Both the position numbers and the translations under genes were made by a program. DNA of 64,000 nucleotides from Ascaris suum (taxonomy: Eukaryota; Nematoda; Chromadorea; Rhabditida; Ascarididae), in the NCBI GenBank assembly GCA_013433145.1, contig CM024188.1, positions 10,840,345 to 10,904,344 on the forward strand. The letters are read 5' to 3'. Below, piece after piece: positions 25,251 through 37,830 of this stretch. Under the pieces are notes generated by a model. That model had not been told where the DNA came from and ran no database searches. It saw only the letters and a list, made by a program, of their open reading frames with translations. Each line of letters opens with the position of its first letter. Positions within the stretch are counted from its first letter, which is position 1.

Positions 25251-26395
25251 CTGAAACGGTTCTATGTGTCGCCTTTGTGCTCATGATCGCTTATGACATG
25301 CAGCCTTATAGCGTTTCAAAGCAAACAATCGTGAACAGTTTTGTCCGTTCTTGTGTTTAATATTATTAAGTGGTCCGTTGCGTTTGGCTGATATGTTGCA
25401 CGGAAGTTGGTTTTTGGGAGTTTGCTATAAATGTGTAGCTGTGGCGACTGGCTTGAGCAAGGAGGAAGCGGAAGGTATGAGATGAAACGAAGGAACAAAC
25501 CTCCTCAGACCGAAACTTCTATCCTTCCCCTCCCTTCGACCCCTCCACTGCACCTTCGGAAGTTTTGAAAAGTGATTTGCGCCAAAAAGAATTTCCATAA
25601 GGGAAACATGAGGGAATCAAGCTTATCTCACATGTGAATATGGGAAGGAGAAGGAAAAATAACGATCCTAACAAAACCACCGGATATATCAAATGCGACG
25701 TTGCAGAAAACTTTTCGTTTATGTGAGAGAGACAAGCTTATTTGCTTTCTCGTTGTTCTGTATTATTTACTGGCCTTTCCAGTAATTCGATTCGATTTTT
25801 CAACTAGTATGAAAAATACAGCAAAGGAAAACACCTCTTATAGAGATTCTCTGTGAAAACCTCTGATAAACATATGTTGACTGTTATCCTCTATACATTG
25901 CTGGTAGATACCTGCTAGGCGAATGTTGTTAGTTTATCTTTACCACTGTGTTGCCTTTTCGCCTGTATTAGAAACCATGGTCCCTTTTGGTGTTGCTCAT
26001 CCTATGCCGTCTTCGTATTGCTTATAAGGTTTTCAGCATAGGCTTTCCAGAGGAACTTCAACAGATACGCATATGTTTACTTCTCGAAGCTTTCCGATGG
26101 CGTCGCAAAGAAGATTCCACCTCCATCTTCCTGTCACCCTATCCAAGGGGTGCGGGCAGACAGCTTTCTCGCCATCTCGCCAAAAAGCATTCTGTTTACG
26201 TTGATATAAAACGAAGATCGAAGCCGTCGGGCTTCGTTCTGTCCGCACTCTTCTGACTTGAATGGTGATTTTGTACATTAAACAACGACGGGAAGTTTTG
26301 ATGTTATTTTCCATCTCACGCTCGTTGCTTCTTTCGATGCAAGGCTGAAGCGCGACTGTGTCGGATAGACTTCTGCAAGCAAATAGGCAGACATA

Positions 26396-26705
26396 CCGAA
26401 AAGGCAACCAAACTCAAGCAGGAAAGTGAGATCAAGTAGGCGAATATCAACGTCAGGAGATATAAACAGGAGGGAAAACACTTGAACGAGCAAAAATTCT
26501 CACTGACATTCAACTTCCTTTAGCAAAGGAAAACCAGTTTGGTGAACTTGAATTCTCTTGCAGTTTGAATGACAACGATGAGGCATCAAATGAATTTTCG
26601 AAAACGGGTGCAATACTTTTGTACAACCGAGTATATTGCAGGACGAGAATGAAACACAATATCGTATAAGAGACCGCAATTAAGTTGCCAATCAGTGCTT
26701 TTACC
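26396..26705 (-). CDS. Candidate hydrophobic exons of an unidentified membrane protein
   Basis: Minus-strand frames encode membrane-type helices. About 26705-26513 reads KALIGNLIAVSYTILCFILV then LQYTRLYKSIAPVFENS and a polar stretch. About 26480-26398 has two open hydrophobic frames, one LLTLIFAYLISLSCLSLVAF, ending at a strong donor (TTTTCG|gtatgt). The join between them, the start and the end could not be fixed. It could be a small multispan membrane protein or chance. Confidence 0.25.
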
Positions 26706-26709
26706 TTCA

Positions 26710-27946
26710 ATTACTGTCTTCACCACACTGGAGAATGCTATCTTTACAGAAGTCTGGCTTCAACACTGGAATATCCATCTTAGACGACTATGTCAAAAGA
26801 ATTAAATCCTCACCCTTTTGTTTAATGATCACAGCGTCAAGCCTAATTTTTCCATTCTTCCCAAAACCGAATCGCTGCTATCCAGGAATAATTTTGCCGC
26901 CACTGTCTTTTTCAACAGAGTTTTAGTTTTCAAAGAGAGGTACGGGCACGCTTACCTGTCTCGGTACTTCCTGCTCAAGCGGGCAGAAAAGCCGAGAAAC
27001 AAGCCTTGACTAATGCGTTGATTACTCGATGTGGTGAAAAAACTTCTGCAAGCTTTAGGTGGGTTTTTCCCCGATTATGACCAGTAGAGGATCAGTCTGC
27101 TCAAAGATCAAATTATCGAACGGCTTCCGTTACTCCTGAATGCAAACACCGCAAACCCGCAGACTCTAAAATCATGGAGATCGGGACAGCCGTTCGCAGT
27201 GCACTTCATGGGAGGTATACGCTTCAAAGCTGTTTGAGATCGCAACGATCCTTAGTGGAAATTCATTACTACGGTAAAACGTTTGAGAAGTTCCCTTTAA
27301 AAAAAAAAATCCAAATTTCACATTCACTGAAGTATTTGTGCCAGGTTGCATCCGATTGCTGTTGTGGTATCTTTGATAGTCGGTTTGGGATTATGTGCGA
27401 TGAGGAAAAAAACTTAATCGGAGTTGAGAGCGGCTTATTCAGTGTGTGGCACTTCGATTGCTCTAAATTCTAAATATCGTTTTAAGTGGGAAATGATTTT
27501 CGGCATATTTCGATGCAAAAATGAGAGACGATTTCGAGTTTATGCAAATTTTCGCTTCCCTTTATTATAATTCTGCGTACGCTTTGCAGTCGTTCGATGA
27601 TGGACGGCTCTTCTTCTCTCCTTAGACTATCGTTGTATGTCCGAGTGAACAATTGAGTGTTTCTTTATGTGTTTCGAGGAAAGTTGTTTTATGTGTGCTG
27701 GTGGAATCTAGTCTTATGTCCTAGTGGCATCCAGGAATTGCACGATTGCTGTCTATACTTTATTGTTCATTAAACGAAGCCGGATGCTAGCATTGCATGT
27801 TTTTTTGACCTCGCTTAATATAGTCTCCTCGTTCCGTTGTGTCATAGTGCAGAGGTTATCTTTAGTTTTTTGTGTAAATTACCACTTCATTCGGTGTAAT
27901 GTGTTGGGTTGTGCTGAATATTGAAGTGATTTGCTGAGCTCATTTC
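26710..27946. other. Stretch before NTF2; promoter region presumed
   Basis: No gene was recognised. Open frames here are short and unlike proteins. The divergent minus-strand candidates and the NTF2 gene probably share this region for promoters, but no element is definable by eye. Confidence 0.4.
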
Positions 27947-27948
27947 AG
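27947..27948 (+). other. Likely trans-splice acceptor for NTF2
   Basis: gagctcatttcag ends here, 16 bases before the NTF2 ATG. There is no upstream coding exon, so it is a spliced-leader or 5'UTR intron acceptor. Confidence 0.5.
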
Positions 27949-27964
27949 AGGGCTAACGCCAGCA

Positions 27965-30676
27965 ATGACGTTCAATCCGAACTTCGAAGAAATCGGCAAC
28001 GCATTCGTGCAGCACTATTACACGAAATTTGACGTGCCCGATGTGACATTACGGAGTAGTGGACTCAGTGATTTATATGACCCACAAAATTCGTATATGA
28101 CCTTCGAAGGAGTTCAAGTGAAGGGTCGCGATGCGATTTTGCAAAAATTTGCTGTAACGTTTTCCTTTCTGAATTTGCTTATGCACAATTACCATTGTGT
28201 GTCTGTATATGTGTATGTGTGTGTGTGCATTTTCGCCTATACTTGCCCAGCATATACTGGGCACCCCTTTCACCTCCACCCCCTTCCCCTCTTCTCCCCA
28301 ACTAGAGCGGACACATGTCTTGTCCAGATATAAGTGACGTGAGGATGTCGAGTACTAAACCTTTTGAGCATTACAGATTTTTCATGGACCAAAGCTCCTA
28401 GTGCAATAAAAACATATTTGAGCGTTACAGAGGAAATCACATGCAAGCAGCCCAGTCGTGCTTTGCAGGGCAGATTCTTTTGTTGAATGACAGTTTCCCA
28501 GCAACTATATCATGCTATGAAGTTTTTGCGTAAAACTGTTGAAATAAACAGCATAGTCGCATTTTTGCTGCTGAATACGTAGCTTTCGATTTGCGATGCG
28601 AGTCGGAAGCGTCTGAAACCAAAGTGAACTGCAATTTTCGTAGGTATTACTAGCAAAACAAATCGCAAACTTTTCATTACGAACGAATCGAGACGAAAAA
28701 TTCTGAAGGACGAAGCAATGCGTGTGGCCTCTAAGTCATCGATTACTGAAACCTGCAACACTCATTCTTTAAGCTGTTTTTGGGGCGGAGCAGGACCTCA
28801 ACTCTTTTTTGAAATATAGTACTTAGTTAGACTTGAATAGGGCATTGCGCAGCATGAGGGGGAAGGGAGGGATGGGGAAGATGGGGAATTGTTCATATAC
28901 GATTCGCGTCTGAATCGTTTTCCTCACTTTGCGCTTAGTCGTTGAGGTACCCAGTATGCTTGTCCTTATAGGCGAACTGGTGATATGATCTTCATTGGAA
29001 TTCCCTTTTTCGTTGCTGTGTTATGAGATGAGACGCATACCTCAATCACCAGCAGCTTGCGAATTACAAAGGTTTATTTTTTTGAATATAGGTAGTAAGT
29101 CTAAATTGAAGACACTATTACTAAATAGTTTTAGGGCATTGTAGGTAGTAGTTAAAGCACCCCAGTGATTTGCCCATTATCCCGGTCAGCTTACTCTTAA
29201 CTAAAGCTCCCTGTTTTTGTAAGCCAGAAGGGGCTTAAATCCTCTCTTTCTAAGAAGTTACCAGTTGGTCCTGCAAAAATTTGCAGTTAGAAGGGGCATT
29301 TTTTCAGACCAATAAATTCCACGCGTTCTTTCCTATCTCGCAGGTGATACGCCAAGAAATAAAGTCAAGACAGTGGTCGCACAGCACAAATGCAAAGAAG
29401 TTACGAACCCATGAAATTCTTTAGGTGGAAGTAACAAATCTTTCTTCTAAGGTTCGCCCATAGACTATGCTCGGTTGTGCAGCTTTGTTCCTTTCACATT
29501 TGCTGAGTGTGACGTTCAGTCACCTATACCTGGGAGTCAACGTATGCTTTTTTGTGCACTTCAACGGATTCTGCAGTGTTTGCGTTGCGAGCTTCGAAAA
29601 GATCGGGGTTAAGAGCATATGTTTGCTCCAAAAGATTGCCTTCGCGTGGGCGACCAATCCAGGATGGATATGATTTGCAGAGCCTGACGTTCAAGGTGAT
29701 CCAACGAGCGATTACAAAGACGGACTGCCAACCTCTTCCTGACGGGTCAATCCTAGTTGCGGTTATCGGCCAACTGAAGGTATGCTGGCCTCATTCATTG
29801 AATACTTGTTCAAACATATGTGATTGTAGTCGAAGCAAAAAAAATTCATGATAAACCATTGGAGGTTAATGTTTGAACGTGATGTGATCGTAATTTGGGT
29901 TGAAGCCGATACTCGTCTGATCAATGAATATGTCGATTAGGAAACAGAAGTAAGTTCGATCTTATTCTGCTTGATTCATGCATTAAAAAGTTTGACAAAT
30001 GCCTTTATGATAGTGATGCTAGTCACGTGCACAGCGTAAAGGCTCCTCTCTTTTTTTTATTTTTTTTTTTTTTGGCGACAGAATTCGCTTAGCAGGAAAA
30101 ACAAAACTGTGGAAGTGAAAAAATCTCCGGCAAAGAATAGTGGAAAATATCGGTTCAACTTTTAAAGTGTCCTCTGAAACTTATGTGATAGATTCTTTTG
30201 GCGGAAAAGGATTGAATCAGGTGCTTGAGAGAAGGGCTGTTTTGTGGATAAGAGGTCGAGAAAACTTTATAGAGGCAGTAAAATAGTCGCTTCCACCTAT
30301 GAGAAGTGTTTTCGCTTTCATCCTGCAATATATAGAATCCAGTAATGAGTGAGTGTTTAGGATGATAGGCTTCAGAAAAGATTGGCGCAGTATTTTTGCG
30401 CATTGCTGCATTAATCAATACAATAAAGTTTCATACTTCACAGGCATTCTCTATGCGCCACAGGTGGGCTATTGCTTACGCTATTAGGGGGATTAATGTC
30501 ATTGATAGTGCATTAATTGATGTGTTGCGCATATGAATAGTGCGGTGATATGAAGATTATTACAGACAGACGACGATCCAGTACAGTCTTATAATCAATT
30601 CTTTATACTACGTCCATCGGCTGGCGCGTTCTTTATATCAAACGAGATCTTCCGTCTTGTTTTACATGACCACTAA
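27965..30676 (+). CDS. NUTF2: Nuclear transport factor 2 (NTF2)
   Basis: Three exons, 27965-28153, 29681-29779 and 30566-30676, join in phase 0 into 399 nt, 132 residues (human 127). NTF2 is a dimeric carrier that brings RanGDP into the nucleus and binds FG nucleoporins. The whole protein is one cone-shaped NTF2 fold. Sequence hallmarks are FVQHYYTKFD (human FIQHYYQLFD), GLSDLYDPQNSYMTFEG, KGRDAILQKF, VIQRAITKTDCQPLPDGSI, VIGQLKTDDDP (the acidic Ran-facing loop, human VVGQLKADEDP) and FFISNEIFRLVLHDH. It is closest in wording to C. elegans ran-4. Donors are gtaacg and gtatgc; acceptors are atttgcag and attacag. The first intron contains a GT-rich run near 28197-28226. TMEM208 follows on the same strand 1.7 kb on. 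Confidence 0.97.
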
Positions 30677-30684
30677 ATAATTGC

Positions 30685-30690
30685 AATAAA
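30685..30690 (+). terminator. AATAAA poly(A) signal of NTF2
   Basis: AATAAA lies nine bases after the NTF2 stop codon. This gives a very short 3'UTR if used. Confidence 0.6.
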
Positions 30691-30719
30691 CATTTGTTCT
30701 TTTATGTGCTGCTCATTGC

Positions 30720-32380
30720 ACTACAAATGCGCTTTCCCATTTCTCTGTTTTTCTTTTTTGCATCGTTGTGTTTACGTTTTATCAGTTAAGATTGCGTTAT
30801 TACGCCCTAATAATATGTGTCAAATGGGTTCGCGTTTGCGTAAATTTTATACGAAATTGATGACCGTAAGGGGAGTCGATCTTTCTTTTTATTTGTTTTT
30901 TTGCTGAATAAATCTGTTGGTGCTTATAAATGCTCGTATTCGACAGCATCATTGCTGAAGTGCATCCCGATCGTTTGACGGTTACTTTCGTTCTAGCAGT
31001 TATTAGAGGTGTATATGATGGGATGATATGCGAATGTGTCACTCATTGGATTACATTAAAGTGAGCACTAAATTGATGTAACTAATGATAGTTGTGTAGC
31101 GCAAAATGTGTCTAGAATTACTTCATATTTCCAGAAAAGTCCATTTATCTCGCTCAATGAGATGCGTTTTAAACGGTCACTTCTGTGGTTTTTTTTTTTT
31201 CAAAATCTGCTGGGAAAATTTGGAGAGGATAGTGTGATGTTGTTGAAAAGAGTTGAACTTTAACAGATATAAAATGTTTATCATAACTTAAAATAATATG
31301 GTCAAGTGGGAAGTTGGTTGGATTTTTCCACTTCCCAGAGGATGGTGCATTATTGAGTATTTGTGTGCTTTTCGCGGATCGTTTTATCGCCGAAGCGCAA
31401 GTAAGTGACGCAGTTCTAATGCTAATGAGGTTCGCACATAATAAGGTCGTGTTCATCGTGCGATTATCCAGATCTGTTCCGATCGGTCAGTCGACGTCGG
31501 TTCGAGGACTTGCTGCATCAAGGAGTAAGGGCTTTCTCCTCCGTTGACATTGCTTCTTGTTTGATCGAATCGAGTGTGGGGGGCGGGACTTGTTGACGTT
31601 TACAACTTAGATTTCAGTGATGAAACGGGGATGAAGAATGTTGGAAAATGGATGTGGAGTCATCTGTTTATCGAGATAGTAAAAGCTGTGTCTTTTAGTG
31701 TCTTCAACGGGGGTCGCTTATCGTTATTGGTGGATATACTTTAAAGTGGGTATGTTGAGGCACGGCGCACGAGGGCAACTTAGAGTTTCTGCAGCACAGA
31801 ACCAATTCATCATTTCCTCAGAGAGGGGAGTCGTGTATTACCCACCCAGGTACAGGGATTATGTGAAGTGTGTGCAGTTGACGCTCTTTGTTGGAAGTAT
31901 GCTTTTTATTCTCGTAAGGAATGACGCATTTACTCAGCAATAAGGAGTCAGTGGGGTGAAGCGGGGGGGAGGGAGTGGGAAGAATAGTTACAAATGCTCG
32001 AAAGATGCACACATTTTGCTTAGTAGAAGTTGAGTTGATTGCGATGGTATTTCCGTTGCCTATTCTAAGAAACGCGGTGAGGTCATAGAGGGATTTATTA
32101 TATATGGGTTATTTATGCGTTTTTCTGAGATTAGCATCAGGAAGCGTTGGGTTTAGCATAGTTTCTCTTGATTTTGTGAATGAAAATCGAAAATATTACT
32201 ACGCATAGATGTGCTATTTTCATCCACTTCAATTTTTCTTTTTTTTTTTTTTTTTTTTGTTTACTGCATATGTTTTATTCGTCATGTTTCGTGTATTTCC
32301 GTGTATAATCGTTTATTGTAAAATTAAGGACCGAATCGTTGAATGCAGCCATTATACGCATTTTTTTTTTTTAATGTGAA
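30720..32380. other. Intergenic stretch between NTF2 and TMEM208
   Basis: No gene was recognised. It has T homopolymers at about 31191-31200 and 32240-32258, the second shortly before the TMEM208 start. The gap is too long for a typical tight operon pair. Confidence 0.5.
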
Positions 32381-32386
32381 CATTTC

Positions 32387-32388
32387 AG
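32387..32388 (+). other. Likely trans-splice acceptor for TMEM208
   Basis: gaacatttcag ends here, seven bases before the TMEM208 ATG, with a T-rich stretch upstream. No coding exon precedes it. Confidence 0.5.
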
Positions 32389-32395
32389 TTCCATT

Positions 32396-35300
32396 ATGAA
32401 TATTACGCAAAAAGTCGGTAAGACGGCGACGAAAGGGCAAAAGCGTATTTATGAAGAGAATATGTATGTTATACGCGATTATGGCATTGCGGCTGCATTT
32501 TCTTCGGTATGTTTCTTTATATTTTATTGTTGTATTATTGAGATTTAGAACATCCATCTTGTCCATCCTTATAATTTAGAGGATATGTGTGGCCAAGCGA
32601 CAACCACGTCATTTTATGTGCGAAACGTTGTATGGCTTAAAGCGTTTGCAATATGGGTGTGAAAGTTCATTTCTTGATAGATTGAAAACCGATTTTGCTT
32701 CATGTCGTACTCAAACGGCGATTCTAGAAAATATCTCCCACTTGAATTTTCCTTGCTTTTTAATGTGCAATGTTATTCCACATACCTATGCTTTGTCGAC
32801 CCGAGTTCTCTTTCTTTCAAAATGATGAAAAATTGATCTCTGATTGATTTGTGACATTGAATGAAAGCTAAATTTTTGCGACAACAGTCGTCTTTTAAAG
32901 AGTTTTTATTTTCCACAGTTCGAGAGATAATTCTGATAGCGATATGATATTTGGTTTTAAAATTTGCATATTGCTAGGTACTTAAATTGTAGATTTTTTT
33001 TTGTTCAATGAGTATAAAATTATCAATCTCGAACTTTTGCTTGCCAAAAATACCGTTCGACGATGAAGTAGAAAGAAATAAAACTGCTACAGTTTGGAAA
33101 GTTCTTTGTGAAATTGTGATAGTGCTTTGTTGACACTCGATGGTTTCTTCTAGTGTGAAATTGAAGAGCGTTTACCCGCTGTTTATTGCCTAGTGCCACA
33201 ATGTTGGTTGATGTAATAACTGTGGTTTATGTTGACATATAATGCTTGTATTAATCCACGGTAAGTTTAGCTTTTTGAACACAACGTTGGCTGGATATCT
33301 CCATGTAGAGAGCTATCTTTTGAGAGCTATTTTAGAATCATTTTCGATCGCTAGCAACTTGAACTTTTTTTTGCAGTTGTTATCTTATGTGAGATTGTAC
33401 TCCTCGCATAGATTCATTCGAAAATAGTGCTTAAATCACACGTAAAAGGCCTAGTTAGATTTTGTGTTATTGATGAAGAAAGGATGAAAGCAGCAGTGAT
33501 AAGAAGTTTTTGAGAAGAGAGATTCACCGCAGAGAAAATGTTTTTCTTTGCAGATATTTTATGCTTCATTATCGTTGATGGTCTTTTCTCCGACAGCAAT
33601 CGAGTGGGTGAGTTTTTCTTTTTGAGGCACTCGCAAAAAACCCCGATTATTAAGGTTGATAGAACTGTGAACAAAACAGCCAATACTACTTCTTTTGAAT
33701 AAATGCTTTCCTTCTTTGCTCGATCGCCAGAAATATATCTGATTGTATATACGATCCGATGATGCATTCTCATATAGCTCTCTATTTATGTTCTTATCTG
33801 TTCAGTGGTTTCATTCGACATGCCGCAAAAGCTATTGCGATATAGTTTAATGGCTTTGACTTGCACCACACTTATTTCCTATTCATGTTCCTGCCAGCCA
33901 TTTTATGTATGTGAGGATTTGGACATTTAAAGATGCTCTAAGATTCGTAATTCACCCTTTTCCTTCAGTTTGCTAGGACATGAACAGAAGGTTTACATTA
34001 GGTTTGTAGTAGTTCTTACAGACGATTGGTTTCTTGAGAAAAAGCACTGCCGAGCATTTTGCCATTTTTTGAATCGTTAGACAATCGGTCGGCCCGATGG
34101 GTGCAAATGTGCATATCATATCCGCCTCTCCAATACGATTCCGCACTTATTTTTGAGGACACTTCAGTTCGGCGGCGGAGTAAATGGGGATGTCTCATAT
34201 TGCCTTCTGTGTGAGTCCTAGAGAAGGTTCATCCCACTTGTTTTGTTTATTGGCCAAGGCAGGTCACTTTGACCTAAGCTTAGAGCAAGATGATGATTTT
34301 AATGCTTAATTAAAGTAGTCACATCTTCATGTAGATAGGCTGCGTTTCAAACGATATCTGCAGTTAAGGTTCAACGTGTGAGATATAATGGGGATATGGA
34401 GGTTGCTATGTGGACCCGTTCAATACAACAGTGCCATGTGAACAATTTAAAATTCACGGCGCCTTGTGAAGTAATCGTTTTGGTGCGCAGAGTTCAAACA
34501 CGCAAAACTCATGAGAAGAGCTAAGTAATAGCCCAATACAGCAAATACGATGAGGCATCGATCATCTTCGAGTAAAAAATATGCTGTATGATTGAAAGAG
34601 AAAAGAATAGTAAGGAATGAAAAGAAAAAGTGCATGGAAATTTTCTTTCCTGAACGTTGACGTTTTCTGTGCAGGCAGTCGGTGGGCTTGAACAAAACAT
34701 GAGGGATGTTTTACTGATTCTGAGGTGCAATGTGGAAGCATGAAAGCATGCAAACTAGAGAGTGAAGCTCTCTTGCCGTCAACTGTATAATAAACAAGCT
34801 TTGTTAAGCTGTTTGTACGTTTACGTATCACAGTAATGGCAGAAAGGTTATTTGGCAGAGGAAAGGTAATAAGAGGAAAAATTTCACTGTTGTCAAGTAT
34901 CAGTTTTTAAATTCTCAGAGATAGTATCACAGATGTCAGATCATTTCAGTGTTTCTCTTCTTTTATTCCTGCATCCTTTTCATTCCTTATTTCTTTTTAG
35001 TTTGTCTCTTATATTCTTTCGTTCTGTTTATATGCACTCTGAAGATAATTGCCACCTCCACCATTGCATTGTTATATCCCATCAATGAAATGGCAGCAAA
35101 TAAATATTAAAGTGGACCGTGTTGTTCATCGTCACGGCCCTAACACAAGTGTACGCGAATGCACGACCACCCACCTTGCCGATATCGCACAAAAATGTGC
35201 TTTTGTTTTTTGTGTTTTCTGCCTCGGCCGTGCTTATAAAATAGCTAAACTCTTTCTCATATATGTTAATCATGTTGAACAACACAACTTTTTCGTTCGG

Positions 35301-37677
35301 GTTAAAAAAATGTTGAATACAAATGTCAACATAGTGTAAGCAGGCATGGAGAAGGGTCAGTACAGAGTTGTAGGCAAAGGAAGGCAAGAGTTTGAAAGCC
35401 AATTAATTAAGCCAATAAATTATTTCACGCTTCAAAACTTCAACGGAATAAGCTGTGAATTGAATATATTTGCCAAATGAGACGACATTCATATTCAAAG
35501 GTTTCATGAATATTTTAGACCAAAGCATAGGGTCTCTTTGTTTTTAACATATTGCTATGCTATCATATTTGTCAATAAAATCATCGTTTAGTGAAATTAG
35601 TCTTTTTTTAACATCTGATTTGGTTATTTGTAAGTAAATACGAAGCCGAATTATAGTAGATTTGTCATTCTGTGATGTATATTACATATGATCTGAACAC
35701 ATATAAATATTTACGCGTATATAACGCATTTTGCATTTTAATTGCTCTTCAGATAAGAGAATCCTATCTCACCTCGGAAGCAAGGATGTCACTTTTGTTG
35801 TACGGATCAGATTGAATATCGAAAGCATTAAACAACGAAATGTTCAGATCAAAAAAAGTTTCCCACGCTGCTACCGTTGATAATTTCAATGCTAAGATCG
35901 TTACATAAATGTCGCATGAGATTCTCATAAATTCAGCTTAATTGAAAACAGGTTATTCACTAGCGTCTTTACGTATGAGTGAGAGAAATACCGTAATGAA
36001 AAGGTAGGGGGGACGTCGTCCACTCTTCGTGAAAGGATTACCGCCCGGCCATGACACACCAGGTGCTTCCAAACTTGTTTTTAAATATAAGATTACGGTG
36101 GTCTTTTATTCAGTTCATTTCCAGTGTATAGTCGTTGAAAGTGTCGTTAGTTCATTTTAAGATCGTATTTTGTGTTTGTGCGTTGCTTCAACTCGGCGCG
36201 ATGCTAACAATGCGGCATATGGCACAATCGGTAAGGAACGAAAAAGGACAAGTGGTTGATGCCGGGATCGATTTAAATCAACCGGACGCATTCGGAGAGT
36301 ATGTGCTCTTTCTTGAATATTTCTTCGCATCTAATTTTGAATGTAATTCGTTTGTTCGTTCACGTTTTATCGAATTTTGCTGCACTCAGCCAAGCTTTCT
36401 TTATAGTGTATATGCTCACTGTTGTATAGATTTAATACTCAAGATTTTACTTATAAGAAAAGTGTTGCAATGAGAGAATGGCAGTTACTGGAAGAGGTCC
36501 GCAAAATGGGTCATATCACGACTCGAGATTCGGGTGGAGGAGGAGGGGGCGGGCGGAGGCAGAGAGATTAAAAATTAAATTTCGTTCGCAAAACTTCTTG
36601 TTAAACGTGGGAAGCATGCGCGTCTTTTTTTGCCAGCGCGAAGCGACTCGACCAGCTGTATTGCATTTTGCTTATCTTTTTCACAGTGCATTTATGTAAT
36701 TGGTTGTGAATAGAGTTCAGCCCAAAGATGCTCATGAGAGGTGGTCGTTTTCGTTATGAATTGTAAAGCAGAGTGAGTCTGTTAAAAATAGTAGTTTCAA
36801 GGGAGAAGAATTTTGGATGATTATAACCTACGAAACACGATCAGAAGGCAGTAGGCGTCTAAGCTATGTCTCCATTCTTGGCTGTGGACTCAGCAGGTTC
36901 ATTGTTAGGGCTAAAGCCTAGTATTATTATTGTTGTATGGTTAATCAGTTGAACATAGGAGCAAGATTTGTCAGTGAGGTTCTTTTTTATTTTTTATAGA
37001 CGTTGTTTGCTGTCAGGAGGCAACATTTCCCTGTTTATAAACCTCTGGGCTTACAGTGTTCACGATTCGGAGCAGGCGTACATTAGAGTTAGGAGCGAGA
37101 GGCATATGAAGGGAGGGGCTTGTACCGTTCGCCAGTTTCAGAACGCATATTTGAGAGGAATGAGGAGGTGCGTATTCCAGAAAAATTGTTGGAGGGCTTG
37201 ATCTCAGGGAAGTTCTCTTTCTCTGCTGTTAACTCTTTGCTGTACATCAATTTTATTGGCATTTACCCTAGTTACACGCTTGAGTTCGCCAGATAACTGT
37301 CCCAGAATATGCCATATTGAGGAGGAGACTTACAATGTTCGGGACTCCCCAAGAATGACGTTCATTCGAGAGAGGAAAGGCGATTGAATATGCGGATGTG
37401 ATGATGGTTGTCTCTATATATGTTCCGCTTCTTCTGTCGTAAAAAAATATGATCAGTTTTTAGGTACTGCAAAGATGTGGTGATCTTGTGCTCGTGCGTT
37501 ACGGTTATTGCAACGTTTTGGTCGAATATTTTCTGGCTGTTGCTCTTAATCCCAGGTTATGCTAGTTATAAACTGTGGACTGGTATTCTGGCGCCATGGT
37601 TTTTCGCACAACCTGACAGTGAAGAAGTGGACGAGAAGAAGCTGAGGAAGAAGGAACGAAAGTTGCGCAAAATTTGA
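32396..37677 (+). CDS. TMEM208: TMEM208 / SND2, ER protein-targeting membrane protein
   Basis: Four exons, 32396-32506, 33554-33607, 36162-36298 and 37464-37677, join in phase into 516 nt, 171 residues (human 173). The family acts in SRP-independent (SND) targeting of proteins to the ER membrane. The N-terminus KGQKRIYEENMYVIRDYG matches the family's RGKKQIFEEN...FY. A 54-base exon (IFYASLSLMVFSPTAIEW) completes the first hydrophobic pair. Next come IVFCVCALLQLGAMLTMRHM and AGIDLNQPDAFGEYCKDVVI (human [20 protein letters not shown]). The second pair runs FWSNIFWLLLLIPGYASYKL with WTGILAPWFF, and the tail is basic (EKKLRKKERKLRKI). Splice sites are gtatgt/tttgcag, gtgagt/ttttaag and gtatgt/ttttag. 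Identification is firm; the role is known from the family. Confidence 0.95.
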
Positions 37678-37746
37678 GTAGCGATTGCTTTGCTTTTCTG
37701 GTGAAGGTTTCGAGCTCTATTTCATTTATCATAAGTTTTGTATGAC

Positions 37747-37830
37747 AGGCAACCCTAGAGAGAAGGTTCTGTCTTTATTACCCGCATAAGGCAACCCTAG
37801 AGAGAAGGTTCTGTCTTTATTACCCGCATA
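37747..37830. repeat. Perfect 42-base tandem duplication after TMEM208
   Basis: Two identical 42-base copies, 37747-37788 and 37789-37830, begin aggcaaccctagagagaagg and end cccgcata. They lie 70 bases after the TMEM208 stop, probably in its 3'UTR or just beyond. Confidence 0.95.

Noticed and set aside
29467..29851. Open frames in the second half of NTF2 intron one
   Set aside because: They overlap the real NTF2 exon 29681-29779 in another frame or lie in the intron.
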